DNA of 64,000 nt from Myxococcales bacterium (GCA_020632975.1 JACKEL010000009.1:62001-126000); one strand, 5' to 3'; shown: positions 1 through 8,258, counted from the first letter of the stretch. Translations and numbers: made by a program. Notes: generated from the letters alone by a model not told the origin.

Positions 1-813
1 ACCCAAACCAGCGGTCCCTACGAAAAAAGCTGCAAGCGAACGCCCCGTGAGATCACGGTTAAAGTTCTCGATCACCACATCTGTCCATCCACGCGCCTTC
101 AGCTGGGTTTCGAGACTTGTGTACTCTGTATCCAAGCGACCTCGCGCAGCATCCGAGCCTTTCATCAACAGAAACTGCCCTTTGGCCCCACCTGTCTTCT
201 CTGCATCGATCGCACTTGTCAGAAGCTTTTCAGCATCCATGTAAGACCGCCCGTGCAACATCGTGACCAAAAGCGGCTTCCAGTCGACGGTCCCGACGGT
301 CTTTTGGTACCCAGGACGAAAGATCCCCGAGCGAAAAGGGTTGCTCCAACGCGCAGCAAGACAAGTCGAACCACCACTGCAAGTGATCTGCTGTCCAGGC
401 ATCTCATCCAAGATGCTTTTTCCATTGGATGTGGACTTCCAAGCGCCCAGTGCTGCGGCCAAAGAAGCGCGCTGACTTTGCCCGCCATTCGTAATCGTCA
501 CCCGCAAAGGAACCCCTCGCATCAACACGACAGCCTCGATCCGTGCGGTCACTCCCCCTTGCGTCATGCACTGTTCAAGCGGCGTCACGAACTTTTGTAG
601 GTAGTCTGCTTTGGAGATATCTTCTTGCTGCGGCAGATCCAACAAACAGATCTGATTGGGTGGGATCTCCCGCGCTTTTGCATACTTTTGCGCAAGCGCC
701 AAGCTGTCCATGTCATTTTTGTTTGCGACAACCACCACAGAGTCAGGCCCTGGAACAGCCCACACCACCCCTGACCAAAGCCACACCAACCCAAAACAAC
801 ATAGAAAACGCAT
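1..813 (-). CDS. TIGR03790-type secreted protein (5' part; cut by window edge)
   Basis: An open frame of 271 codons runs off the left edge, so the C-terminus is missing. The protein starts MRFLCCFGLVWLWSGVVWA, a signal peptide, followed by PDSVVVVANKNDMDSLALAQ and AREIPPNQICLLDLP. This layout (a residue stretch about choosing among times or records, then 'YAKxRxIPxxxI..LDLP') is what I know from the TIGR03790 family of uncharacterised exported proteins. A VLMRGVPLRVT strand follows near residue 97. The start is the ATG at 811-813 with GGAG directly upstream. Function is unknown. Assignment rests on remembered family pattern, so it is moderately sure. Confidence 0.7.
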   Translation of the reverse strand, partial: MRFLCCFGLVWLWSGVVWAVPGPDSVVVVANKNDMDSLALAQKYAKAREIPPNQICLLDLPQQEDISKADYLQKFVTPLEQCMTQGGVTARIEAVVLMRGVPLRVTITNGGQSQRASLAAALGAWKSTSNGKSILDEMPGQQITCSGGSTCLAARWSNPFRSGIFRPGYQKTVGTVDWKPLLVTMLHGRSYMDAEKLLTSAIDAEKTGGAKGQFLLMKGSDAARGRLDTEYTSLETQLKARGWTDVVIENFNRDLTGRSLAAFFVGTAGLG

Positions 814-1216
814 CTCTCCTCCAAAGTCCTGCGCGTTTGGTGGCACCTTACAACTTGCACAAACCACACAAAGAGAAGCACAACACACGCACAAACCCAG
901 CCAAACACCTGCTTGGTCTCTAAAGTTTCTCCAACTGTCCTCAAAAAACAGAAGCCCGCAAGTCCCTCGCCCAGTCCCACCCAAGAACCTTTCGCTGTCT
1001 TCTTTAGACAATCACCTTTGTTTTCTGCATTTTATCTAATCCGTCCTCAAACCATCTGCTTTTTCAAACGAATCGACCATCCCCTCCCACCACAAGATGA
1101 CCGTACGTCTTCGGATTCATCTGTTCGATCATCCGACTTTTGCATAAGGCACCAAGTTTGCTTAGCCATGAGCACACCCCAAAGATCCCAGACCAATCCT
1201 GAAAGGAGAGTTCACC
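814..1216. other. Intergenic region, divergent promoters expected
   Basis: A 403-base stretch between two divergently transcribed genes. It is C/A-rich, with no convincing small gene, RNA or repeat. The overlapping open frames here lack ribosome binding sites. It presumably carries promoters for both flanking genes, but I see no clear -35/-10 pair. Confidence 0.5.
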
Positions 1217-2168
1217 ATGCAAACGCACAAAAGCGCGATGCAGCGATGTTGGCCCTACGTCCCCTTTACGCTTTTAGGAGGCGCCACTTTCAGCTTCGGA
1301 GCGTTGTATGGGCTCGCAAGCCTTTGGCAAAGCAGCGTCTGGTTGGCTTTTCTCTTTGCTGCTTTGGTGACTTGCTCGTTTCTCTTCTTTTCCCAACAGA
1401 AGCCCAACGCGCTCGCCCCCCACAAGCTCCCTCAAGTGGCTTCCTCACGATCATCGACACCACAGGCCACCGCGCCACAGAGAACCACACCGCGCTCAGA
1501 CACACCCCAATCACCCATACCATGGGCATCTCCTCATCCTCTCGCCTCTTCCTTGCTCTCCCTCTCCATTCAACGCGCAAGAAAAGACCCCTACCTCTCC
1601 ACCAAAAACCTCCAAGAGATCGAGCTTTGGGACTTCCTTCAAGACGAGATCTCCACAGAGATCCGTTGTCCCGCGCCTCGACAACATACCCTCGCCTCTT
1701 TCGTGTACCCGATCTACGAACTCGATGACGCGACCACTCAACTCGATCACACGCAAGACAAGCCCGCACCGTCTCCACAGGACCCTCTCGCTCTTCTCCC
1801 TCGACTCGCTCCTTGCAAAGACATCCAATTGCGAGGGATCACGCGATGGCACCTCAGTGATCTTGATGCCCCGACCACACCAGATTCCTTTTTGGTCTAA
1901 CCCCCCAAAGCCCTGCTTTCGCGCCGATCCTCAAAAAGTTCCGTACCCAGAATGAAGAGAGACTGCTCGAAGAAGCAGCCCCGCTTTTCGACCAGATCGC
2001 ATCGATGGCGTTGGGTCTCATCCTGCTTGGCATGACCTTAGCGACGCAGGACGAGAGGCCGCATTTGAGTGCGCCAAGCTCAATCGCAGCCTCGAAGCCG
2101 CGCTTGATGCCCAAGGGCTCAATCAAACCGTTCGCGCTGTCCTACAACGAATCCGCCGCAGAAGATAA
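1217..2168 (+). pseudogene. Membrane-anchored hypothetical protein, two apparent frameshifts
   Basis: The ATG at 1217 has a good ribosome site (GAAAGGAG, 8 bases upstream). The N-terminus has two hydrophobic segments (about residues 13-35 and 39-58), then a Pro/Thr/Ser-rich linker and a cytoplasmic or periplasmic tail. The first frame stops at 1900 (ends PDSFLV). Coding-like sequence continues in the -1 frame (FGLTPQSPAFAPILKKFR, QNEERLLEEAAPLFDQIA) and then shifts -1 again (LSDAGREAAFECAKLNRSL, ending QRIRRRR, stop at 2166-2168). Each shift is repaired by adding one base: one in the T run near 1887-1891, the other near 2030-2050. It is either a decayed gene or two homopolymer-type assembly errors. 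The 227-residue ORF ending at 1900 is the annotation fallback. No family recognised. Confidence 0.55.
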
Positions 2169-2209
2169 GCCTGAAACAACTACCCCCCCCTCCAAATCCC
2201 CCAATGGAC

Positions 2210-2237
2210 TTGCGCTCTCTGAGATCGTCATTATACT
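2210..2237 (+). promoter_or_regulatory. Sigma70-type promoter for trxA
   Basis: TTGCGC at 2210-2215, a 16-base spacer, then TATACT at 2232-2237. It predicts a start near 2244 and a leader of about 90 bases before trxA. It lies after the stop of the upstream frame, so it would let trxA be expressed alone. Confidence 0.5.
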
Positions 2238-2332
2238 TGCCCGAGTCTTAAGAAGATGCGAGCACTCGGCAGCTTGCCGCTGTTTTCTCGCATGTTTAGC
2301 TGCCAAAGATAGCCGCATAAAGGAGCATACAG

Positions 2333-2659
2333 ATGGCTGACCTCGTCGTCCATGTCACAGATGATAGCTTTACCAAAGAAGTTGTCGAGTCCAATGTCCC
2401 CGTCGTACTCGACTTTTGGGCAGAATGGTGCGGCCCCTGTAAAGCGATCGCCCCCATCCTCAAAGATCTTGCAAAAGATTACGATGGCCGCGTGAAGATC
2501 GCCAAACTTGATGTCGATAGCAACCCCGGTATCGCTGGACAATTCGGTATCCGTGGTATCCCCACCTTGCTCGTCTTCAAAGGCGGAAAAGAAGTGGATC
2601 GCGTTGTTGGCGCTGCCCCCAAAGGCACCTACCAACAGTTGATCGACAAACACCTCTAA
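2333..2659 (+). CDS. trxA: Thioredoxin
   Basis: A 108-residue cytoplasmic thioredoxin of usual length. The redox site WCGPCK (W32-CGPC) lies in the canonical DFWAEWCGPC context. The cis-proline loop GIRGIPT and the downstream strand LLVFKGGKEVDRVVGA are also present. It reduces protein disulfides using thioredoxin reductase. The ATG follows AAAGGAG with good spacing. It has its own candidate promoter and a strong terminator right behind, so it is probably a single-gene transcript. Confidence 0.97.
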   Translation: MADLVVHVTDDSFTKEVVESNVPVVLDFWAEWCGPCKAIAPILKDLAKDYDGRVKIAKLDVDSNPGIAGQFGIRGIPTLLVFKGGKEVDRVVGAAPKGTYQQLIDKHL

Positions 2660-2700
2660 GAGCCCGCCAGCTCTACACGCCATACATAGCCCGCAAACAA

Positions 2701-2734
2701 AAAAGGCTCACCTTGCTAGGTGGGCCTTTTGTTT
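2701..2734 (+). terminator. Rho-independent terminator after trxA
   Basis: AAAAGGCTCACC (2701-2712), a six-base loop, and GGTGGGCCTTTT (2719-2730) form a 12-bp stem with one G-T pair, ending in a T run. It ends the trxA transcript. The A-tract on the other side may make it act in both directions, against the convergent lipoprotein gene. Confidence 0.9.
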
Positions 2735-2811
2735 CTCACGCCCCATCAACACACAAATCCACAAAAAAAGCCCCCCTTGCAACAACAAGAGAGGCCCGAC
2801 AGCGTAGCTTC

Positions 2812-3882
2812 TTAGAAGCCTCGCACGGGGATGTGCATCTTGAGATCCGCGTAAGGCAACGAAAAAGGATTGATCTTCCAACGCGTCATCCGCCAATGAA
2901 TGCACCAATACAACTTGGCATTGGCCTTGATGTGCGCGCTGCTATGACGACGTGCGCGCACCTTCCCTGTGGGATACAAGCGCAAAGGCAAAGACAACGG
3001 TCCGACAGATGCGGGGAATTGCAACTTACGGAAACAAGGGCGCAAACGCTTCTTTTGTTCTTCCACCTCTTTGCCCAAACGCAGGGCCATCGGCAGATCA
3101 GACAAACCCAACTCCGCAGGGATCGACAACCACCCACCTTGGCGAGACATTGAATGCAAAAGCCCAGAGATCCGCTCCACACGGCGATCAACAGAACGTC
3201 CCCGCGGTTGTTCGTAAAGGCGGCCGCCTCGATAAACGATCCACTCACCTTCATGAAGCGCCGCAAATCCTTGCTCTCTTGGTGTCTTCATCGCACGCAA
3301 CAAAAACCGATCGTTGGGACCAAAGAAAGAGATCTGCATCTTGGCGCGCTCTGGATCAAATCCAGAAAAGCCCATGCATCGGTCCATTTCTGCCTTTTTC
3401 AAGGCTTCGATTTCTTTCTCGCGCTTTGATTTCTTCTTGGACTTCTTCGACTTCTTTTTAGAGGAGGTCGGCGTTGGACTCGCTTGCATCCCACTGCAAC
3501 GCGCAGGACGAAGCCCATAAAAAGCTCCCAACAAAGACTCGATCTCTTTGCCCGCCACAGGCTTCGCTTCCATCTCGTTTTCACCCAACAAACGCAACGC
3601 CCACCAAGCTTTTTCTTGGCGAACCAGCGAATAGATACGTTGCGACTTGCCTTGCCCCCAAACCACCTGCACACGCTGCGCAACACCCAAGTCCACACGC
3701 AAAACGCGCTCACGAAAGTGCTGATGTTGCGGAAAGAGTTCCAACACAGGCTTGCGCAAAAGCTCGGCTTGAGACAACTTGGGAAGTGTTTGCTCAGAAG
3801 AAACCTTTGTGCGGCAACCTGTCAAGCCTGCCCACAAACCCACCACACAACCCGCTTTCACTAGATGTTTATACCAACGCAT
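2812..3882 (-). CDS. Lipoprotein, unknown function, Lys-rich insert
   Basis: About 356 residues. The chosen start (MRWYKHLVKAGC) is preceded by GGGAG about 10 bases upstream; an ATG eight codons earlier has no spaced ribosome site. The signal peptide ends in a lipobox (LTGC). The body alternates short strands typical of a periplasmic beta protein. A charged low-complexity stretch (SSKKKSKKSKKKSKREKEIE) sits around residues 135-160 between KxRPARCSG and MDRCMGFSGF. Pairs of cysteines flank this insert. No family recognised; a DUF4340-like outline is possible but not shown. It is convergent with trxA. Confidence 0.8.
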   Translation of the reverse strand: MRWYKHLVKAGCVVGLWAGLTGCRTKVSSEQTLPKLSQAELLRKPVLELFPQHQHFRERVLRVDLGVAQRVQVVWGQGKSQRIYSLVRQEKAWWALRLLGENEMEAKPVAGKEIESLLGAFYGLRPARCSGMQASPTPTSSKKKSKKSKKKSKREKEIEALKKAEMDRCMGFSGFDPERAKMQISFFGPNDRFLLRAMKTPREQGFAALHEGEWIVYRGGRLYEQPRGRSVDRRVERISGLLHSMSRQGGWLSIPAELGLSDLPMALRLGKEVEEQKKRLRPCFRKLQFPASVGPLSLPLRLYPTGKVRARRHSSAHIKANAKLYWCIHWRMTRWKINPFSLPYADLKMHIPVRGF

Positions 3883-4022
3883 CAAACTTTTCTCCCATCT
3901 CTCCAAAGACCAAATATCCCCGCCAAACTAACACGCAAACAGACCAAAAGAAAAAAATCCCCCACCTGCTTTACAAGCGTCGAAAGAAACCCCGCAAACC
4001 CCCGTCGCGAGAGGAAGATACC

Positions 4023-4640
4023 ATGACACAAGCCCCTTCTTTAACCCTATGGCTTTCTGAACAACTCGCCCTGCTCAAACAACTTCCGCGAACGGGCTGG
4101 CTGCACCGCGGTGTCCCTTCCCCTGAGTCCGTCGCGTCGCACAGTTATGGTGTCATCTTTTGGACTTGGTGGCTGATCTATCGCGCTGAACAACGCGGCG
4201 CCTCCCCTCTCCCCGATCTCCAAAAGGCCCTCCTCTTGGCACTTTTGCACGATCTACCCGAAGCAGGGACAGGTGATCTCGTCCCACGACAAAGAAAACT
4301 CCTCTTTGGTGAAGACAAGTCCACACGCGACAAAGCCATCCGAGATGCTGAAGATCGCTTTTGGGACGAAGCCCCCCCGATCACCGAACAATCCACAGGA
4401 CTCGATAAAGCCTTATCAGATTTTTTGCAACATACACATACACTTTGGCTTACACTTCAAGACAAAGACACACCCGAAGCACGAATCGTCAAACAAGCCG
4501 ATAAACTCGACTGCTTGCTTCAAGCACTCTTCTATTACGAAAAAGGATATCCCCAAGCACGCGAGTTTTCACGCTTGATCGATCAGGCCGCAGGAGACGA
4601 CCAAGAACTCCGCGAACTCCTCCAACAAGCCTGGTCCTGA
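4023..4640 (+). CDS. HD-domain phosphohydrolase (YfbR/HDDC2-like)
   Basis: 205 residues. The HD metal site is visible: His in VASHSYG, the HD pair in LLHDLPEAGTGD, and the distal Asp in KQADKLDCLLQA. This order and the length match the YfbR/HDDC2 group, whose characterised members are 5'-deoxynucleotidases. Substrate here is inferred only. A longer open frame extends upstream to 3474, but this ATG has GAGAGGAAGA in place and the conserved fold begins here. A hairpin-repeat array starts just after the stop. Confidence 0.85.
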   Translation: MTQAPSLTLWLSEQLALLKQLPRTGWLHRGVPSPESVASHSYGVIFWTWWLIYRAEQRGASPLPDLQKALLLALLHDLPEAGTGDLVPRQRKLLFGEDKSTRDKAIRDAEDRFWDEAPPITEQSTGLDKALSDFLQHTHTLWLTLQDKDTPEARIVKQADKLDCLLQALFYYEKGYPQAREFSRLIDQAAGDDQELRELLQQAWS

Positions 4641-4940
4641 TCATTCGGGGATTCAGGATAGGTTCGGGCGGGCACGGTCCATCGGGCGGGCACGGAGGCC
4701 CAGATATAACGATATCCACGGTCCATCGGGCGGGCACGGAGGCCCGCCCCAGATATATCGATATCCACGGTCCATCGGGCGGGCACGGAGGCCCGCCCCA
4801 GATATATCGATATCCCATCATTCCAGGGGCGACCCTCCGTGGTCGCCCATATATCCCGAATATCCCATCATTCCGGGGCGACCTCCGTGGTGCCCATATA
4901 TCCCGGATATCCACGACCCATATATCCCGAATATCCGCCC
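4641..4940 (+). repeat. Hairpin-repeat array, locus 1
   Basis: GC-rich hairpins just behind the HD gene. A 49-base unit (TCCATCGGGCGGGCACGGAG... to ...GATATCCACGG) repeats in tandem at 4722 and 4771, with a shortened copy at 4678. Perfect 8-bp stems: 4728-4735/4742-4749 and 4777-4784/4791-4798 (GGGCGGGC, loop ACGGAG, GCCCGCCC), and 4827-4834/4841-4848 (GGGCGACC, loop CTCCGT, GGTCGCCC). A decayed copy lies at 4876-4895. AT-rich ATATATCSMGATATCC linkers separate them. The same hairpin family recurs near 26.2 and 44.2 kb. Confidence 0.85.
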
Positions 4941-5115
4941 CATCGCCCCCAGCACAGGACACACAGCCATCTGCTCTATTAAATCTCGCTTGCTTTTAAG
5001 ATCTTAGATGGAATATCCTTGCGACATGAGCGTCCATAATATCGTCCGTTTCACAAGCCTGCAACGCATGTCTGAAACATCTCCCTACAGCGCCAAACGC
5101 GCAAAGGAGGAACCC

Positions 5116-5985
5116 GTGCGCCGTGTGATCTGTCTGCCCTTGGCCTTGGCGGCCTTTCTGTTGTCCTTTTCGGCTTGGTCTTGGGACTATCGTCCTGACC
5201 CACGCGATCCAAACAACTGCATGATGCGATGTCGTCGTGCTTGCCAAACCCACTACACCCGCCGATGCCAAACCAAGACTGTTTGGCGCACCCAGTGTCG
5301 TGACTATGTGAACTGGCAAACCCAATGTCGCAACTACACCACTTGGCAAACCCAATGTCGTAACTACACCACTTGGCGGACCCAGTGTCGCAACTACACC
5401 ACTTGGCAAACCCAGTGTCGCAACTACCGACAGTTACGCACCTATTGTGGAAGCTACCCATCCATCCGTCAACGTTGCGTTCGTGTGGGCTGGCGCACGA
5501 CCTATTGCCGTCGCTATCAACACATGCGTACCCGTTGCCGTGACTATGTGACTTGGCAACGTCGCTGTTCTCGTGTGCCCCAACAGCACCGTCGTTGCGC
5601 GCAGATCCCCCAACAGTACAAACGCTGCGCACAGATTCCCAAGCAATATCAACGCTGTGCACGAGTTCCCCAGCGTTATCGTCGCTGTGCAAAGATCCCA
5701 CAACAACAACAAATCTGTTTCAATGTACCTAAGACCTATTGCAACAACCAATGCCAAACACGCTGCTATCGACGTGCTCCCGCTCCTCCTCCCGTTCAAC
5801 CAGGAGCAGGCATGCACCCCCGCTGCTATCGTTACTATCGTCGGTGGAAGCGATACAAAGCACGCTTTGCAGAAAGCGAACACCCTCGTCACTTCCGCAA
5901 ATCGAAGCGATACAAGCGCAAATACTTCCGTTGTTTGGAGTGGGCTCGCCGTCAGCAAGGTGGTGGTGACGAAGACGACGATTGA
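5116..5985 (+). CDS. Secreted Cys-decapeptide repeat protein
   Basis: 289 residues from a GTG start that sits 6 bases after AAAGGAGG; the ATG at 5008 has no such site. A signal peptide (VICLPLALAAFLLSFSAW) is followed by a mature protein with about one Cys every ten residues. Array 1 (about residues 54-105) repeats W-x-T-Q-C-R-[DN]-Y-x-x. After a spacer with CGSYPSIRQRC and similar, array 2 (about residues 150-205) repeats [VI]-P-Q-Q-Y-x-R-C-A-x. The C-terminus is basic (RRWKRYKARF) and ends in acidic DEDDD. Arg, Gln, Tyr and Cys dominate. Probably a disulfide-stapled secreted or surface protein. No family recognised. Confidence 0.85.
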   Translation: MRRVICLPLALAAFLLSFSAWSWDYRPDPRDPNNCMMRCRRACQTHYTRRCQTKTVWRTQCRDYVNWQTQCRNYTTWQTQCRNYTTWRTQCRNYTTWQTQCRNYRQLRTYCGSYPSIRQRCVRVGWRTTYCRRYQHMRTRCRDYVTWQRRCSRVPQQHRRCAQIPQQYKRCAQIPKQYQRCARVPQRYRRCAKIPQQQQICFNVPKTYCNNQCQTRCYRRAPAPPPVQPGAGMHPRCYRYYRRWKRYKARFAESEHPRHFRKSKRYKRKYFRCLEWARRQQGGGDEDDD

Positions 5986-6206
5986 TCAACTGCGAATCTC
6001 CCCACGGTATCCCTCCCCCTCTATCCTCCCGTTTCGTCAAACAAATCGACGCCCCCTTCGACCCTCGTAAACTTTTTTTCCTTGCCAACAGACATTCCTC
6101 AACTGAATGTTTCGCGATCCCTTTCGTCTCAAAACCACATTGACGGCCACCAACTCGATCTCCATCTTGCCCGCGGCCTATCCTTCTTCCCACAGTCAAC
6201 GACCCA

Positions 6207-6475
6207 CCCCTAAAGGGGCGGGCTTGCTTGGGTAAGCCCACGTTGACCAGACGACGAACAGAGGAAGTGACGAAAGTCAAAGTGGTTCGTCAACGATAGA
6301 CAGCATGGAGACACCCTCGGATGCCGCCTCAGTCCGAGGCTCTGTCGTGGCTCTGTAAACATCTGCTTGGGTCAGCGGAAGTCAACCACAATGCGAAGGC
6401 TGTCTATCCCGTCGAGAGGATGTCGGATTCTGTGCTGGCCTCAACAGTACAGATACGCACCACCTGAAAAGGAAA
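6207..6475 (+). ncRNA. HEARO / omega RNA of the IscB element
   Basis: Highly structured sequence directly upstream of an IscB-type gene, where HEARO/omega RNAs are known to lie. Helices I can trace: CCCC/GGGG at 6207-6218; GGGCTT/AAGCCC at 6220-6225/6234-6239; CGTT plus GACGAAC (6241-6244, 6253-6259) with GTTCGTCAACG (6285-6295); a TGAC-GAAA-GTCA GNRA hairpin at 6268-6279; CCTCGGA/TCCGAGG at 6315-6321/6333-6339; and a long-range 10-bp helix GATAGACAGC (6295-6304) with GCTGTCTATC (6399-6408). By analogy the guide would lie at the 5' end, just upstream of about 6207. Ends are approximate. Confidence 0.75.
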
Positions 6476-6481
6476 AACGTC

Positions 6482-7243
6482 TTGTTCGTTTTTGTTCAAA
6501 ACCAACACGGTTCTCCCCTGATGCCTTGTTCTCCTGCCAAGGCTCGCCGTTTGCTCCGTACTGGCAAAGCCAAGGTGCTCCGAAGAACGCCCTTTACACT
6601 CAAACTGTTAAAAGTCGAACACGACAAGGTGTTGCAAGTCCATCACAAGGTGTTTCGCTCGCAGGGTGGGACAGAGACGCCCGACAATCTGGTCACGTTA
6701 TGTCGGAGGTGTCACGAAGACTTGCACGCCGGGATGTTTGTGCTCAAAGCGAGAAAAAGCAAAACGAAACAGGCGACGGAAGTGGGTATGGTGAAAGCGC
6801 AGTTGAAGAAACGCTGGGAGTTTGAAGAGACGTATGGCTACGAAACGAAGTGGAAGCGAGAACAATGTCTGGGCTTGCCGAAAAGCCATGCCAACGATGC
6901 GGTGGCGATTTGCAGCGAGGACGGGGAAACGGTGAGGTTGAACGATGTGTTGTACTTGAAGCGGCACGTGGCAGCTGGAGACTACCAACAAACCAAAGGG
7001 GCACGCTCCGAAAAACGCATACCGACAGGAAAACTGTTTGGGTTACGCAAACACGACTTGGTCAGAACAGAAAAAGGCACAGGGTTTGTGAAAGGCAAGC
7101 GCAGCACAGGTTTTTTCGCACTGGAAAGCATCGAGGGCGAAACCCTGACGGCTTCTGCCAACGTGAAGAAGGCCACCACACGGCTGACCGCACGAAGCAC
7201 CACCCTCATCCAAAGAAAGGACGGCGCTTCCTCCCCCCTCTAA
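6482..7243 (+). CDS. iscB: IscB-type RNA-guided nuclease, internally deleted (PLMP-HNH-RuvC-III)
   Basis: 253 residues from a TTG start, AAGGAAAA upstream. N-terminal PLMP domain (P12-L-M-P15, then ARRLLRTGKAKVLRRTPFTL, residues 21-40). It is followed at once by an HNH domain (H54-H55, N69, C74-x2-C77-H78, H82) and RuvC-III (H136-A-N-D139). The tail (GTGFVKGKRSTGFFAL) matches the usual C-terminal target-motif-binding region. Normal IscB is about 400-500 residues, with RuvC-I, an Arg-rich bridge helix and RuvC-II between PLMP and HNH; these and the first HNH zinc CxxC are absent here. The junction is LKLLKVEHDKVLQVHH. It could at most cut one strand, or act as a binder. No transposase is beside it. 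It resembles IshB in lacking a full RuvC, but keeps RuvC-III. Confidence 0.85.
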   Translation: MFVFVQNQHGSPLMPCSPAKARRLLRTGKAKVLRRTPFTLKLLKVEHDKVLQVHHKVFRSQGGTETPDNLVTLCRRCHEDLHAGMFVLKARKSKTKQATEVGMVKAQLKKRWEFEETYGYETKWKREQCLGLPKSHANDAVAICSEDGETVRLNDVLYLKRHVAAGDYQQTKGARSEKRIPTGKLFGLRKHDLVRTEKGTGFVKGKRSTGFFALESIEGETLTASANVKKATTRLTARSTTLIQRKDGASSPL

Positions 7244-7289
7244 AGAAGGGGGTCTCCGCGCCTAAAAAAGATGAAAGGAGCGTAAGCTC

Positions 7290-8258
7290 ATGCGCAAGAT
7301 GCTCTTCGCAATAGCTCTCACAGGCTTTGTATGGAGTCCGCAAGCTCAAGCCCAGTTCGGTCGCCCACAACCACGTCTCAGTATCAAAGCCAAACCTACA
7401 CTTCGCAGAATCCCACGCGAAGTCGGCCTTTACCGCAAAGAGGCCAATCGTCTGAATGGCTCTTGTCTCAACTTTCAACGCATGACCAACCGCTACAAAG
7501 TCGATGCACAACGCTTCTCAGGTCTCGCGAATCGCACCCCTCGTATGCGCAGTCGCTACAAGCGTTTGGAGATGCAACATCGCCAGCTTTCTGTCCAATA
7601 TCAAAAACTGACAAATCTCTGTCAAACACAGCAACGACAACTGCGCCAAGCAGCCTCTGCGATCTCGCGCCAACCCAACATCCTCCCCGCCACCAAAGGA
7701 CGCATGGCTCGTGGGCAACGCGATCTGCAAAAGAAGATCAGCGAGCTTCAACGCCAAAGTAGCTCAGTTGGAAATACCACCCGTTCTTCTCTCCGCCAAA
7801 TCAACCGCGACATGCACCAACCCAACCGAGGCCCCATTGGTTCCCCTGCGCCTCCTTCGCGCAACAACCGACCGAATGCTCTGAACACATCCAAGATTCC
7901 AACCGGACCCAAAGGCTTAAAACTCGGGACTTTCTCGATCTCACGCCTCAACATCAATGCACCAAGCTCATACCAAAGCCGCGCGGGCAGCTTGCTCCGC
8001 AGCAAAGAGTCCGCTTTCCGCCAATGTTACGTGAGTGAACTCGGTAAACTCAACAAACCCCAAAGTGCAAGCTTTTCGTTGGCTTTTCAAATCAAACAAG
8101 ATGGAAAAGTCACGTCCAACCGCGTGGTTCGTTGGCCCTCTGATAGTTTTCGTGCAGCCATTTGTATGCGCGATGTGATCAATGCCCTGAACTTCCCGCT
8201 CCCCCCAAGCAGCACGATCGTTATCGAGATGGATATCTTGGTTCGAACCTCCCGATAA
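7290..8258 (+). CDS. Periplasmic protein with AgmX/PglI-type C-terminal domain
   Basis: 322 residues. Signal peptide MRKMLFAIALTGFVWSPQAQA. Residues 40-170 are a basic Gln/Arg-rich predicted coiled coil (LYRKEANRLNGSC, RYKRLEMQHRQLSVQY, QKKISELQRQSS), then a Pro/Asn linker. The last 95 residues fit the AgmX/PglI C-terminal pattern: FRQCYVSEL, SFSLAFQIKQDGKV, then a second Cys in AAICMRDVINALNFPLPP. In myxobacteria such domains occur in envelope, gliding and sporulation proteins; the role here is open. The ATG has GAAAGGAG upstream. Confidence 0.75.
   Translation: MRKMLFAIALTGFVWSPQAQAQFGRPQPRLSIKAKPTLRRIPREVGLYRKEANRLNGSCLNFQRMTNRYKVDAQRFSGLANRTPRMRSRYKRLEMQHRQLSVQYQKLTNLCQTQQRQLRQAASAISRQPNILPATKGRMARGQRDLQKKISELQRQSSSVGNTTRSSLRQINRDMHQPNRGPIGSPAPPSRNNRPNALNTSKIPTGPKGLKLGTFSISRLNINAPSSYQSRAGSLLRSKESAFRQCYVSELGKLNKPQSASFSLAFQIKQDGKVTSNRVVRWPSDSFRAAICMRDVINALNFPLPPSSTIVIEMDILVRTSR

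Larger units (their letters stand above)
6207..7252 (+). mobile_element. Non-autonomous IS200/IS605-like (ISC) element, approximate ends
   Basis: IscB genes travel in IS200/IS605-superfamily elements. Here the RNA and IscB lie between two short subterminal-type hairpins: CCCC-TAAA-GGGG at 6207-6218 and CCCCCT...AGGGGG at about 7233-7252, the latter overlapping the iscB stop. No TnpA (HUH transposase) is present, so it would need help in trans. The insertion is intergenic and breaks no visible gene. Ends are inferred from hairpins only. Confidence 0.45.

Noticed and set aside
4489..4962. Minus-strand frames through the repeat array
   Set aside because: Their translations are periodic repeats of the hairpin units, not protein-like.
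6180..6480. Retron or group II intron RNA
   Set aside because: The adjacent ORF is an IscB-type HNH protein with no reverse-transcriptase motif (no xxDD). Position and helices fit HEARO/omega RNA instead.
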